Shown here: positions 34,514 through 42,890 of the stretch, piece after piece
Layout of the letters: every line of letters begins with the position of its first letter
Numbering within the stretch: the stretch's first letter is position 1
Assembly: GCA_963752695.1 (NCBI GenBank)
Contig: CAVVZB010000004.1
Coordinates: 180,444 to 244,443 of the forward strand
Origin: Bog-113 sp963752695
GTDB lineage: Bacteria; Acidobacteriota; Terriglobia; Bryobacterales; Bryobacteraceae
Direction: 5' to 3'
DNA: 64,000 nucleotides
Program-made: the position numbers and the translations under genes
Notes under the pieces: generated by a model
Seen by the model: the letters and a program-made list of their open reading frames with translations, nothing else
Told to the model about the DNA's origin: nothing
The model's database searches: none

Positions 34514-35410
34514 CTATAGCTTCAGGTTCTTCAGCAGAAACTCTTCGATCCGGCTCGCGATTTCTTCGCTGTGTGTTTCGAGTGCGAAGTGTCCGGTGTC
34601 TAACAGGTGCGTCTCAAGGTTTTTCAAATCCCGCGCGTATGGCGCCGCACCTTCGGCTGGGAAGATGAAGTCGTTCTTTCCCCAGACAATCAGCGTGGGA
34701 GGTTGGTACTTCCGAAAGAACGCCTGGAACTCCGGGTAGAGTGGCACGTTGGTCCCGTAGGAATGCATGAGATCCATTTGGATCTCCAGATTCCCGGGCC
34801 GGTCCAAGCCGGCTTGATCCACAAGCCAGGTGGTCGGGTCTAACAGCGAAGTATCCGCCACGCCGGTCTCATACTGCCAACGAGTCGACTTCGGGTCGCT
34901 TAGGAAGTAGAGCGCACTACGATTCTCCAGAGTTGGATCAGCCCAATACCTCTTGATGGGGTTCCAGAATTCAAGAAGTCCCTCGTCGTACGCGTTGCCA
35001 TTCTGCACGATTAGACATTGCACCCGTTCTGGATGCAGCAATGCGATCCTGTACCCAATCGGAGCCCCGTAATCCATCACATACATCGAGTACTTAGTCA
35101 GCCCAAGGGAGTCGACGAAACCATCGACAGTGTGAGCGAGGTTCTCGAAAGAGTAGTCGAAGTCTTTGTGATCCGGCATGCTGCTCTGACCGTAGCCCGG
35201 GTAATCGGGCGCGATCACGCGAAAGGCGCCAGCCAAACGCGGAATGAGATTTCGAAACATGTTCGAGGAGGTTGGAAATCCATGCAAAAGCAAGATCACA
35301 GGCGCCGTTTGGGGACCGGCTTCCCTGTAAAAGACGTCCACGTTTTTCACGCGAACGGTCTTGAAGTGAACAGGATACGTTGTTCTGGTGTAAGTCTCAA
35401 CTGCGGTCAT
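34514..35410 (-). CDS. Alpha/beta hydrolase, epoxide hydrolase/haloalkane dehalogenase-like
   Basis: The 298-residue protein has HGFPTSS (about 43-49), GYGQSSMPD, and VMDYGAPIGYR with Asp113 as nucleophile instead of Ser. The catalytic His is in DTGHFALETH. An Asp nucleophile with this surrounding sequence points to epoxide hydrolases or haloalkane dehalogenases, which hydrolyse epoxides or carbon-halogen bonds. AAAGGA lies upstream of the ATG. It is the first gene of the minus-strand cluster and has a large dyad 28 bases upstream of its start. Confidence 0.85.
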   Translation of the reverse strand: MTAVETYTRTTYPVHFKTVRVKNVDVFYREAGPQTAPVILLLHGFPTSSNMFRNLIPRLAGAFRVIAPDYPGYGQSSMPDHKDFDYSFENLAHTVDGFVDSLGLTKYSMYVMDYGAPIGYRIALLHPERVQCLIVQNGNAYDEGLLEFWNPIKRYWADPTLENRSALYFLSDPKSTRWQYETGVADTSLLDPTTWLVDQAGLDRPGNLEIQMDLMHSYGTNVPLYPEFQAFFRKYQPPTLIVWGKNDFIFPAEGAAPYARDLKNLETHLLDTGHFALETHSEEIASRIEEFLLKNLKL

Positions 35411-35437
35411 TCAATGCTTTCCTTTCCGGTTAAATTC

Positions 35438-35466
35438 AACTTGTGTCAGAGCTCTGAGTTCAAGTT
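35438..35466. promoter_or_regulatory. 29-bp near-perfect dyad, candidate operator of the minus-strand stress cluster
   Basis: TCAGAGCTCTGA is a perfect 12-base palindrome at its centre, flanked by AACTTG on the left (two-base spacer) and CAAGTT on the right (three-base spacer). It lies between the divided ends of the hydrolase gene and the downstream response regulator gene, 28 bases before the hydrolase start. The size and symmetry fit a dimeric repressor site of TetR or MarR type. Confidence 0.5.
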
Positions 35467-35557
35467 AAGCGAATAAGGAAAACTAGAATTGCGGAAAAGT
35501 GCGGTTCTTCCGAGATCCTGCGGAGACTTTTTGCGGACTGCTCACGCACTCAAAACG

Positions 35558-36187
35558 CTAACAGTCGAGGAACCCTCGTTTCATGGCAATAGTAACGGCG
35601 TGCGTGCGGTCATTGGCGCCAAGCTTTGAAAGGATATTTTTTACATGCGCCTTGATCGTAGCCTCGGAAACCGACAGACGAGCCGCAATCATCTTATTGG
35701 AGGTTCCCGCGGCCACCATTTTCAGAACTTCGACTTCGCGAGCCGTGAGCGCGTCGTCGGTCACGTGCTCCGCAAGTTCTGCGGCCACCTCCGGGGGAAT
35801 TCGCCGCTTGCCAGCGTGAACCGCGCGAATGGTGTCAATCAGTTCTCTGCGCAGCATGTTTTTCAGAATGTATCCAGACGCCCCCGCTTTGAAGGCTCGC
35901 AAAGCCTGTACATCTCCCTGGTAGGTGGTCAGGACCACGAAACGGGCGTTCGCGAACTCCTTCCGGATTGCAAGAATCGCGTCGGTCCCGTTCATAATTG
36001 GCATCTGCAAATCCATGAGAGTCACATCCGGCCGGTGGATCCGAAAAAGCTCGATTGCCTCCTGCCCGTTAGCGGCTTCGCCGACCAACTCACAATCCTC
36101 CTCTCCCTGAAGCACGGCGGCAATCCCTTCTCGAAGGAGCGGGTGATCGTCAACCATCAGAACTCTTATTTTGTTCGGGGGTGTCAT
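35558..36187 (-). CDS. NarL/LuxR-family response regulator (pair of kinase 1)
   Basis: The 209-residue protein has a receiver domain with the acidic pair in VDDHP, phospho-acceptor Asp59 in LMDLQMP, the switch Thr in VVLTTYQ and Lys in YILKN. A GerE/LuxR helix-turn-helix follows (TAREVEVLKMVAAGTSNKMIA and SVSEATIKAHVKNIL). It should activate transcription when phosphorylated by the kinase whose gene end overlaps its start by four bases (ATGA). Targets are not evident. Confidence 0.92.
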   Translation of the reverse strand: MTPPNKIRVLMVDDHPLLREGIAAVLQGEEDCELVGEAANGQEAIELFRIHRPDVTLMDLQMPIMNGTDAILAIRKEFANARFVVLTTYQGDVQALRAFKAGASGYILKNMLRRELIDTIRAVHAGKRRIPPEVAAELAEHVTDDALTAREVEVLKMVAAGTSNKMIAARLSVSEATIKAHVKNILSKLGANDRTHAVTIAMKRGFLDC

Positions 36188-39100
36188 TGTTCGGTCGACC
36201 TCCGTTCAGAGAATAAGTTCACCCAGGAAGACCGGCGTTTCTTATCTCGTAGTCGATAGGCGATCTTAGACGGGATGGTGAGTTCGATCTCTGTACCTGC
36301 ACCGGTTTTGCTCCAGATATTTAGGCGACCACCGATGTTTTGCGCACGCTCCCGGAGCCCAAGCAAACCCCAATGGCCGGCGCGTCCTTCGTTCAGAATA
36401 TCCTGGTCGATACCTGACCCGTCGTCGCGGACTCGGAGCTTAAGGCTAGCCACATCGTAGGTAATCTCGGCTTCAATCCTCGAGCCGTTGGAGTGCTGAA
36501 AGGCATTCATCAGCGCCTCTCGCCCGATGAGGCATGCCTCCTCAAGTGCTACTGTCGCCAGGGAGCGCGGCGTACCCGCGACCGCGAGACTGAAGGAAAT
36601 CGGGGTATCCTTTGAGAGTTCTTCACCGCAGATCGCTAGCGATTCCGCCAGGCTGCTGGGGGTTGTCGTTTCGGAGCGCAGGTCTCGAACACGCAGCCGT
36701 CCCTCAAGTAGGATCTGGTCAGCCCGCTCGAGTGACTTCTCCATCATTTCGCGAGACGGCCCCTCGGTGGGTAAGTGTCTCATCACTGCCTGAAAACGCA
36801 AAACAAGTCCGCTAAAACCCTGTAGAAGGGTGTCGTGCAGTTCGCGCGCAATGCGCTCTCGCTCAACCAGCCGTTCATTGAGCCGGCCCCGTACTCGCGC
36901 CGTCGCTTGTTGCAGTCGGAGAAGGTAGAGAAGCCACAAAATGGCTGCAGTAGCGAGAAAACAAAAGGCCTTGAACCAGGCGGTCTGGTAGAAAGCGGCC
37001 TTGATTGAGAAGCTTAATACCGCTCCAGTGTCGTTCCAGATGTTATTGCCGTTGCACGCGATCACTTGGAAGCGGTAGGTGCCGGGACGTGGATTGGTAT
37101 AGAAGGCATCTCGCCGTGTGCCAGCAGATTGCCAATCGTCGTCGCTGCCTTCGAGCTTGTACCGGAACTGAACGCGTTCGGGTAGAGACAAGCTCAGACC
37201 CGTGTACGCGATTGTGAGGTTGGCAGTACGAGGAGGGAGAGAGAAGAAGGCCGCTGGGTCGTACCGCTTCCCGTCCGCGGAAACCGATTCGATTGACACG
37301 GGAGGTGGAAGCGCGTTTCTGGAGATCCGGTGCGGGTCCACCCACGCAAGGCCTTGCGTGGTGGCGAACCATAGCAGGCCATCGGTACCTTGAATTACGG
37401 AGGGAACTACCGATGATCTCTGAACGGGCGCTAGGAGACCGTCGAGTAGGCCAAAGACTTCAATCGCCACCTTGCTAGTAGGGTTCTGCTTAAAAGCTCG
37501 GAGATCTGTCTCCGGAATATGAACAATTCCATTGTGCTCGCTGAACCACAAGCCGTCAGTAGCGGTCTCTACGATCCCGAAGACATCGCGAAAGGGCGGC
37601 CCACTTGACGGAATCAGCGAATGAAAACGCTGCCCGTCGAACATTGCCACTCCGTCATCACCTCCGGCCCAAACCTTGGATTCCCTTCCGTGAATGCACC
37701 GGACTTTCCCCACCAGAACGCCGTCTTGATCGGTAAGTATCCGCAGCTTGGGCCCATCGATCACCACGATATTTTTGTTGCTATACCCGAGCCAAACCCG
37801 GCCGATTGAATCGGTGAAGGCGCAATTAGCAACGCTTGCTGGTCCGCCCCACATCTTGATACTTGTCCACTGCTTATGATCCAGTCGAAACACGCCACTC
37901 CCCAGAATGGAAACCCAGAGACCGCCAGAGCCGCCGGCCGTCATCGTATTAGGCGTTCCGTTCCGTTCGAGCGTAGTGGCCTTAGGTCCAGCGGGGTAAG
38001 GGATGTGGTCCACGCGCCCCTTTGCGAAGCGCAGAAGGGCATCCGTAGTAGCTAGCCAATACGTTCCCTCGGGATCACGGTAAATGCAATTAGATTGAGT
38101 ACCCAGCACAGCGTTCAAAGCCGTCGATGGCTTGACCGCCAAACCGCCTCTTTGAACCTGAAAAAGTGACCGTCCGGCAACTCCGACCCAAACCGCGCCA
38201 TCGTCGCCAGCCATGAGCGACTTATAAGACGTGCTTGCGAGGAGTGGAACGAAGACCGCCGTGCTTTGTCGAAAGCGATCGAGTCCGGCATTCGTTCCGA
38301 TCCAGATGTTGCCTTCGCGATCTTCGAAAATGCTCTCGCCGTAATCACTACTCAATCCTTGTTTCTGCCTCAAGGCATCTTCAGGAAGCGGAGTGGCGGG
38401 CCTGGGAGCGGCTTCGCGCTCGGGAAACGCGATCCGTCGAACTCCGTCCCCCAACGTGGTGGCCCATAAACTGCCCTCGCGGTCAAATAGGAATGCGATC
38501 GAGCCCTGCGGAATTTTCGGGCTCCTCGGGTTCGGTGCAACTACTTGCAGGGGGACCCGTCTGACGGCCTGACCGAGTTCGGCCATCCAAATAGCGCCGT
38601 CGGCCGCTTCAGCTAGGCGAGCCACATTCTCTAGGTGGTCGGCTACTTTCTGAAATCGGCTAGAACCTTCGGGCATGGAAAACACGCTCTCCTGAGTTCC
38701 CACCCAGACGGTTCCCCGATGATCCACCATTACCGATGTGGCGCCGCCGGAGAAGTTGTACTCCGCGCCGGCGGCTTTCCATCGAGTTCCCTCGGACACG
38801 GCCAGTCCGCCTAACGCCGCCAGCCAGATCCGTCCCGTCCGATCGCGGGCCATCCCCCTGATAGAACCGGAAGGCACGCCGTCTCGCTCTTTATAACTTG
38901 TGACGCTGCTGCGCTTTATTAGATCAAGACCACCGCTTCCAAATCCGACCAAGAGCGCACCATCGGGCAACGCCAATAGGGAACCCACGTTCCGGCTCGA
39001 AAGTTTGTAACCTTCTGGGGGTTCGTAGTCTTGAAACCGGACGCCGTCAAAGCGGACCAGCCCTGATGTGGTACCCAGCCAAAGATAACCATCCGTCGTC

Positions 39101-39285
39101 TGTGCGATCGCGAAAATCTCGTTGGGCGCTCCATCTTTCATCGTCCAGCTTGTGTGATAGAGCTGATCAAGGCGCCGGTCGCGATCAATCGCCTGAATCG
39201 GCAAGCACGCGAGGAGCGTAAGCAGGTATGCCAGCATTGGTTGCGGGCCTATTAGACTCATAATCCGTTCAGACAAGGAATGCAT
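36184..39285 (-). CDS. Two-component propeller sensor histidine kinase 1 (Reg_prop, Y_Y_Y, HisKA_3)
   Basis: The 1033-residue protein has an N-terminal signal/anchor (about 10-32) and a periplasmic beta-propeller made of repeats such as TTDGYLWLGTTSGLVRFDG and DREGNIWIGTNAGLDRF (about 40-670). It continues with a Y_Y_Y domain (about 690-770), a membrane span (about 775-795), a HisKA_3 dimerisation helix with ERIARELHDTLLQ (His817), and a HATPase (N-box Asn about 927, DDGSGI about 954-959). It senses a ligand outside the cytoplasm and phosphorylates the coupled NarL regulator. This architecture often controls polysaccharide-use genes. An alternative start lies at 39261. Confidence 0.9.
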   Translation of the reverse strand: MHSLSERIMSLIGPQPMLAYLLTLLACLPIQAIDRDRRLDQLYHTSWTMKDGAPNEIFAIAQTTDGYLWLGTTSGLVRFDGVRFQDYEPPEGYKLSSRNVGSLLALPDGALLVGFGSGGLDLIKRSSVTSYKERDGVPSGSIRGMARDRTGRIWLAALGGLAVSEGTRWKAAGAEYNFSGGATSVMVDHRGTVWVGTQESVFSMPEGSSRFQKVADHLENVARLAEAADGAIWMAELGQAVRRVPLQVVAPNPRSPKIPQGSIAFLFDREGSLWATTLGDGVRRIAFPEREAAPRPATPLPEDALRQKQGLSSDYGESIFEDREGNIWIGTNAGLDRFRQSTAVFVPLLASTSYKSLMAGDDGAVWVGVAGRSLFQVQRGGLAVKPSTALNAVLGTQSNCIYRDPEGTYWLATTDALLRFAKGRVDHIPYPAGPKATTLERNGTPNTMTAGGSGGLWVSILGSGVFRLDHKQWTSIKMWGGPASVANCAFTDSIGRVWLGYSNKNIVVIDGPKLRILTDQDGVLVGKVRCIHGRESKVWAGGDDGVAMFDGQRFHSLIPSSGPPFRDVFGIVETATDGLWFSEHNGIVHIPETDLRAFKQNPTSKVAIEVFGLLDGLLAPVQRSSVVPSVIQGTDGLLWFATTQGLAWVDPHRISRNALPPPVSIESVSADGKRYDPAAFFSLPPRTANLTIAYTGLSLSLPERVQFRYKLEGSDDDWQSAGTRRDAFYTNPRPGTYRFQVIACNGNNIWNDTGAVLSFSIKAAFYQTAWFKAFCFLATAAILWLLYLLRLQQATARVRGRLNERLVERERIARELHDTLLQGFSGLVLRFQAVMRHLPTEGPSREMMEKSLERADQILLEGRLRVRDLRSETTTPSSLAESLAICGEELSKDTPISFSLAVAGTPRSLATVALEEACLIGREALMNAFQHSNGSRIEAEITYDVASLKLRVRDDGSGIDQDILNEGRAGHWGLLGLRERAQNIGGRLNIWSKTGAGTEIELTIPSKIAYRLRDKKRRSSWVNLFSERRSTEQ

Positions 39286-39392
39286 AAGGATAGCCGATTC
39301 GAAATCTGTTCGCCGGCCTACTTCGAAAGGATAACCGCCGCCTCCAACGTTAGGGATTGCCTTACAGTTTTGCGGGAGCTACGCTCTCGACA

Positions 39393-39779
39393 GTGCAGAG
39401 ATTATTTTCAATGTTCCCATCGGGAATGGCCGGTATTGCCCTGCTGTTCCTAAGACTGTCAGTAACAGCGACTATGCTGCTAGACGGAACAACCGTCGGT
39501 TCCCAGCCGCCTTCGGCGTGGATACTTGCAGTAATAATTGTGACGGCCATCTTCCTACTCATCGGATTGCTGACGCCTTATAATTCCGTTCTCTGCTGTT
39601 TGTTGGAATTGCGGCTTTTAGCAAGTGCTTCTGCTGGAGATGAGTTTCACATAGTTATGTCAGTCCTTAATGGGATCATTCTGGCAATTCTCGGTCCGGG
39701 GGCAATCTCGTTAGACTCGCGCATTTTTGGCCGGCGGCTCGTTAGCTTGTCGCCAGGCAGGAAGGGTGGATCTGATTAG
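39393..39779 (+). CDS. DoxX-like small membrane protein
   Basis: The 128-residue protein has about four hydrophobic segments and ends with GPGAISLDSRIFGRR, the conserved tail of DoxX-like proteins (DUF/DoxX superfamily). The N-terminus VQRLFSMFPSGMAGIALLFLRL also matches the family, so the GTG at 39393 is taken as start, although no good ribosome site is visible; a TTG at 39357 would give a longer form. Such proteins are linked to redox homeostasis in membranes. It stands alone between divergent regions. Confidence 0.65.
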   Translation: MQRLFSMFPSGMAGIALLFLRLSVTATMLLDGTTVGSQPPSAWILAVIIVTAIFLLIGLLTPYNSVLCCLLELRLLASASAGDEFHIVMSVLNGIILAILGPGAISLDSRIFGRRLVSLSPGRKGGSD

Positions 39780-40019
39780 ATTGGGATGCTGGACTGCTCC
39801 GGGCGGAAGTCTCGTTCTCCGCACCTATCCTAATTGGCTAGTGAGGCCCTATACCAATTCGGGTAGCGATTAGTCTGGACTCAGTTGAGACTCAGTGAGG
39901 GGCCTAAATGCAATTTTTGTGCTTTAATGGCGTTCTGGAGTGACAACAAGCCTTCTCCGACGCCATCGTGAAACGCCTATGTTATCCCAAAACGGCGCAT
40001 TTCCAATGAGAGGTATTTG

Positions 40020-41774
40020 GTGCCGCACATAGTATCGCTCAACGTGGGTTTACCTCGCGACATCCAATGGCGGGGCGAGGTGGTCCACACCGCAATTTGG
40101 AAACAAACGGTACAGGGCCGCCGGATGGTGCGCCGGTTGAACGTAGACGGAGATGGGCAGGGCGATCTTGCTGGGCATGGAGGAGAACATCGTGCCGTCA
40201 TGGTCTACCAGATGGATTCCTATCGCTATTGGCAGGGTTACTTTAAGCGCGCCGATTTCGTCTATGGGCAGTTTGGCGAAAATTTCACGGTGGAGGGCCT
40301 GGCTGATGGCGAGGTCTGTGTCGGCGACCGTTATCGGATCGGCAGCGCGATCTTTGAGGTGACCCAGCCGCGCGTCACATGCTACCGGGTGGGGATTCGC
40401 ATGGGCGAACCCGAAATGCCTGCTTTGCTTGTCTCTCACCATCGGCCGGGTTTTTACTTTCGGGTTCTGGAGGAAGGGGAAGTTGGCGAGGGCGACGAGA
40501 TCGTGAAGACCGAGGACGGTCCTGAGCGGCTCACAGTGGCTTCGATTGACGCCTTACTCTACTTGCCCGGACCCGCGCGCGAGCAATTGGAAAGCTCATT
40601 GCGCATCCCCGCGCTTAGTTCCGGATGGAAGACGTCGTTACAAGCTCTAAGGGATCGCGGCTCCGGGGAACAGAGCAATCCCGGTCTCACGAATTCAGCG
40701 GGGCCACCACCGGGGTGGCCAGGATTCCGGTTGCTCAAAGTCACTAACGTGGAACGGGAGAGCTCGGATGTCTTGTCTTTCTTTTTCGAACCACCTGATG
40801 AGTCGCTCCTGCCGGTTGCCCTCCCAGGACAGTTTCTTGTTTTAAGAGTGCGGACTAGTCCCGGAGCGCCGCCGCTCCTGCGAAACTACTCCCTATCTGG
40901 CAGGCCGGGCGCGAAAGCCTACCGAATTAGTGTGAAACACGAGGTTAATGGCGCATGTAGCTCTTTTCTCCACGAACAGGTGCATGCCGGCGACGTTCTG
41001 GAAGTGAGTGCGCCTCGTGGAGCGTTTACGCTTCAACCGGGAGTTGGCCCGGTCGTGCTGGCGAGCGCAGGAATCGGAGCTACGCCTGTTCTTGCAATGC
41101 TCTACTCGTTAGCGGCGGCCGGCTCGGAGCGGGAGGTCTGGTGGCTCCATGGAGCTCGTAACAAGACTCAGCACCCCTTTGCCGAAGAATGTCGAGTCTT
41201 ACTTAAAGCGCTCGTTCGCGGTAAGAGTCACATCATCTACAGCAAGCCTGCTCCTGACGATCAACTCGGGCAGGACTATGATTCCGCAGGCCACCTGCGC
41301 GTCTCAATCCTTGATCGACTTAGCGTACCCCGAAGCGCTGAATTTTACCTCTGCGGGCCCTCATCGTTCTTGCGCAGCTTCTCGGAAGGATTGAAAACCT
41401 GGGGCGCTGATCCAATGCGCGTCCGGCGGGAAGTGTTCGGCCCGGAGGATTCGATGACGCCTGGAATCAGGCCATCCGTACAAATCGCGCCGCATATCCC
41501 GTCTGGACCTCTCGGGCTTGGTCCTCAGATCTCGTTTGCTCGTAGCGGACTAACCGTTCCCTGGAATTCCCGCTTCACCAACTTGTTGGAATTCGCCGAG
41601 GCGTGCGATGTTCCCGTACGGTGGTCCTGTCGAAGCGGAGTATGTCACACATGTGAATCCGGCGTGATTGGCGGGACCGTCGCTTACCAACCTATGCCAC
41701 TCGAAATGCCCGCCGAGGGCAAACTATTACTTTGCTGTTCGCGCCCTTCCAGTGACGTGGAGATCGACATATGA
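40020..41774 (+). CDS. MOSC / ferredoxin reductase / [2Fe-2S] ferredoxin fusion oxidoreductase
   Basis: The 584-residue protein has three parts. A YiiM-type MOSC domain (about 1-215) shows LDGDGQGDLAGHGG-like and QPRVTCYRVGIRMG segments with the conserved Cys. An FAD/NAD(P)-binding ferredoxin-reductase module (about 230-455) has LLRNYSLSGRPG, SAGIGATPVLAML and FYLCGPSSFL. A C-terminal plant-type ferredoxin (about 490-584) has CRSGVCHTCESG and a final CC. MOSC domains bind the sulfurated molybdenum cofactor and reduce N-hydroxylated compounds in YiiM/mARC-type systems; here electron supply is fused in. The GTG at 40020 is six bases after GAGAGG. Confidence 0.88.
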   Translation: MPHIVSLNVGLPRDIQWRGEVVHTAIWKQTVQGRRMVRRLNVDGDGQGDLAGHGGEHRAVMVYQMDSYRYWQGYFKRADFVYGQFGENFTVEGLADGEVCVGDRYRIGSAIFEVTQPRVTCYRVGIRMGEPEMPALLVSHHRPGFYFRVLEEGEVGEGDEIVKTEDGPERLTVASIDALLYLPGPAREQLESSLRIPALSSGWKTSLQALRDRGSGEQSNPGLTNSAGPPPGWPGFRLLKVTNVERESSDVLSFFFEPPDESLLPVALPGQFLVLRVRTSPGAPPLLRNYSLSGRPGAKAYRISVKHEVNGACSSFLHEQVHAGDVLEVSAPRGAFTLQPGVGPVVLASAGIGATPVLAMLYSLAAAGSEREVWWLHGARNKTQHPFAEECRVLLKALVRGKSHIIYSKPAPDDQLGQDYDSAGHLRVSILDRLSVPRSAEFYLCGPSSFLRSFSEGLKTWGADPMRVRREVFGPEDSMTPGIRPSVQIAPHIPSGPLGLGPQISFARSGLTVPWNSRFTNLLEFAEACDVPVRWSCRSGVCHTCESGVIGGTVAYQPMPLEMPAEGKLLLCCSRPSSDVEIDI

Positions 41775-42865
41775 TCCCCCGCCATTATGTAGAACTTAGT
41801 CTATCAACGAACGTACGGCACCTCTCATTATTGCTGGTCTTTTGCCTCGCATTAATCGCGTGCGGAGGGCCAAAGAGTGATGGGCAAGCGCCTTCGATTT
41901 CGATTACCCAGGTTCCTCCGGCAAGTCTTGGAGATCGCGATCAACAGGACGTCATCGTCGGCGCTGTGAAAGGCGCAAAACCGGGGCATCAGATTGTGCT
42001 ATACGCGAAGATCGGCAGAATGTGGTGGGTTCAACCCATGGCTGACGCGCCTACAACGGCGATCTTTCCGGATCATACTTGGAGGAATGAAACTCACCTC
42101 GGTATGGAATACGCAGCCCTGCTTGTGGACAGCGGCTACCACCCAGCTGCCAACCTGAATCAGCTTCCCAAACCGGGTGGAGAGATTGTGGCCATAACTT
42201 CCATAAGTGGACAACAATCCGCGGCATCCGCATTCATTGACTTCAGTGGTTATAAATGGCGCGCCCGAGATTCGCCGAGCGACCGCGGCGGTACAAGAAA
42301 CCTCTACGATCCGCGCAACGTGTTTACGGACCGTGGGGGCTCGCTTCATCTGAGAATCACCTCCCGAGGAACAGGCTGGACCTGCTCCGAACTTACCTTA
42401 ACGCGAAGTCTTGGCTACGGTACCTATTCCTTCGATGTGGAGGACACCTCGGCTTTGGACCCGTCCGCCGTCTTCGGCATGTTCACCTGGGACTACTCCA
42501 CAAAAGATCCGAACCATCGTGAGTTCGACATTGAAATTAGCCGGTGGGGTGATCCGAATCGAAGGAATGCACAATACGTGATTCAGCCTTACTACGTAGC
42601 TCCAAATGTCTGGCCCTTTTCCGCACCTGCAGGAAATTTAACCCATACGATTGTTTGGGAGCCAGGCCAAATCACCATGAGTACCTACAAGAGGAACAAT
42701 AGGGAGTTAGTCGCACACCATGTCTTCAGCCCGGAAGTGCCCATTCCGGGATCCGAATCGATCCGGATCAACCTGTATGCTTTTTCAGAACACCAGCACC
42801 GTATCTTTCCACCGCTCCAGCGCCCGCAAGAAGTCGTTGTGAATAAGTTCAGCTATCTGCCTTAG
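41771..42865 (+). CDS. Lipoprotein with GH16-like (laminarinase-type) domain
   Basis: The 364-residue protein starts with a lipoprotein signal (LLLVFCLALIAC, lipobox LIAC at about residue 31). It has a beta-rich region (about 50-160), then a concanavalin-like domain (about 170-360) with EFDIEISRWG, matching the E-x-D-x-E catalytic signature of GH16 glucanases. It probably binds or cuts a beta-linked polysaccharide at the cell surface. Catalytic activity is plausible but not certain because the rest of the GH16 cleft is divergent. Its ATG overlaps the TGA of the MOSC fusion gene, so the two are coupled. Confidence 0.68.
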   Translation: MIPRHYVELSLSTNVRHLSLLLVFCLALIACGGPKSDGQAPSISITQVPPASLGDRDQQDVIVGAVKGAKPGHQIVLYAKIGRMWWVQPMADAPTTAIFPDHTWRNETHLGMEYAALLVDSGYHPAANLNQLPKPGGEIVAITSISGQQSAASAFIDFSGYKWRARDSPSDRGGTRNLYDPRNVFTDRGGSLHLRITSRGTGWTCSELTLTRSLGYGTYSFDVEDTSALDPSAVFGMFTWDYSTKDPNHREFDIEISRWGDPNRRNAQYVIQPYYVAPNVWPFSAPAGNLTHTIVWEPGQITMSTYKRNNRELVAHHVFSPEVPIPGSESIRINLYAFSEHQHRIFPPLQRPQEVVVNKFSYLP

Positions 42866-42890
42866 CGGGCGGGGCGATATCCGAAATATT

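Noticed and set aside
34514..35410. Calling this hydrolase a haloalkane dehalogenase outright
   Set aside because: The Asp nucleophile fits both dehalogenases and epoxide hydrolases; halide-binding Trp/Asn positions could not be confirmed by eye.
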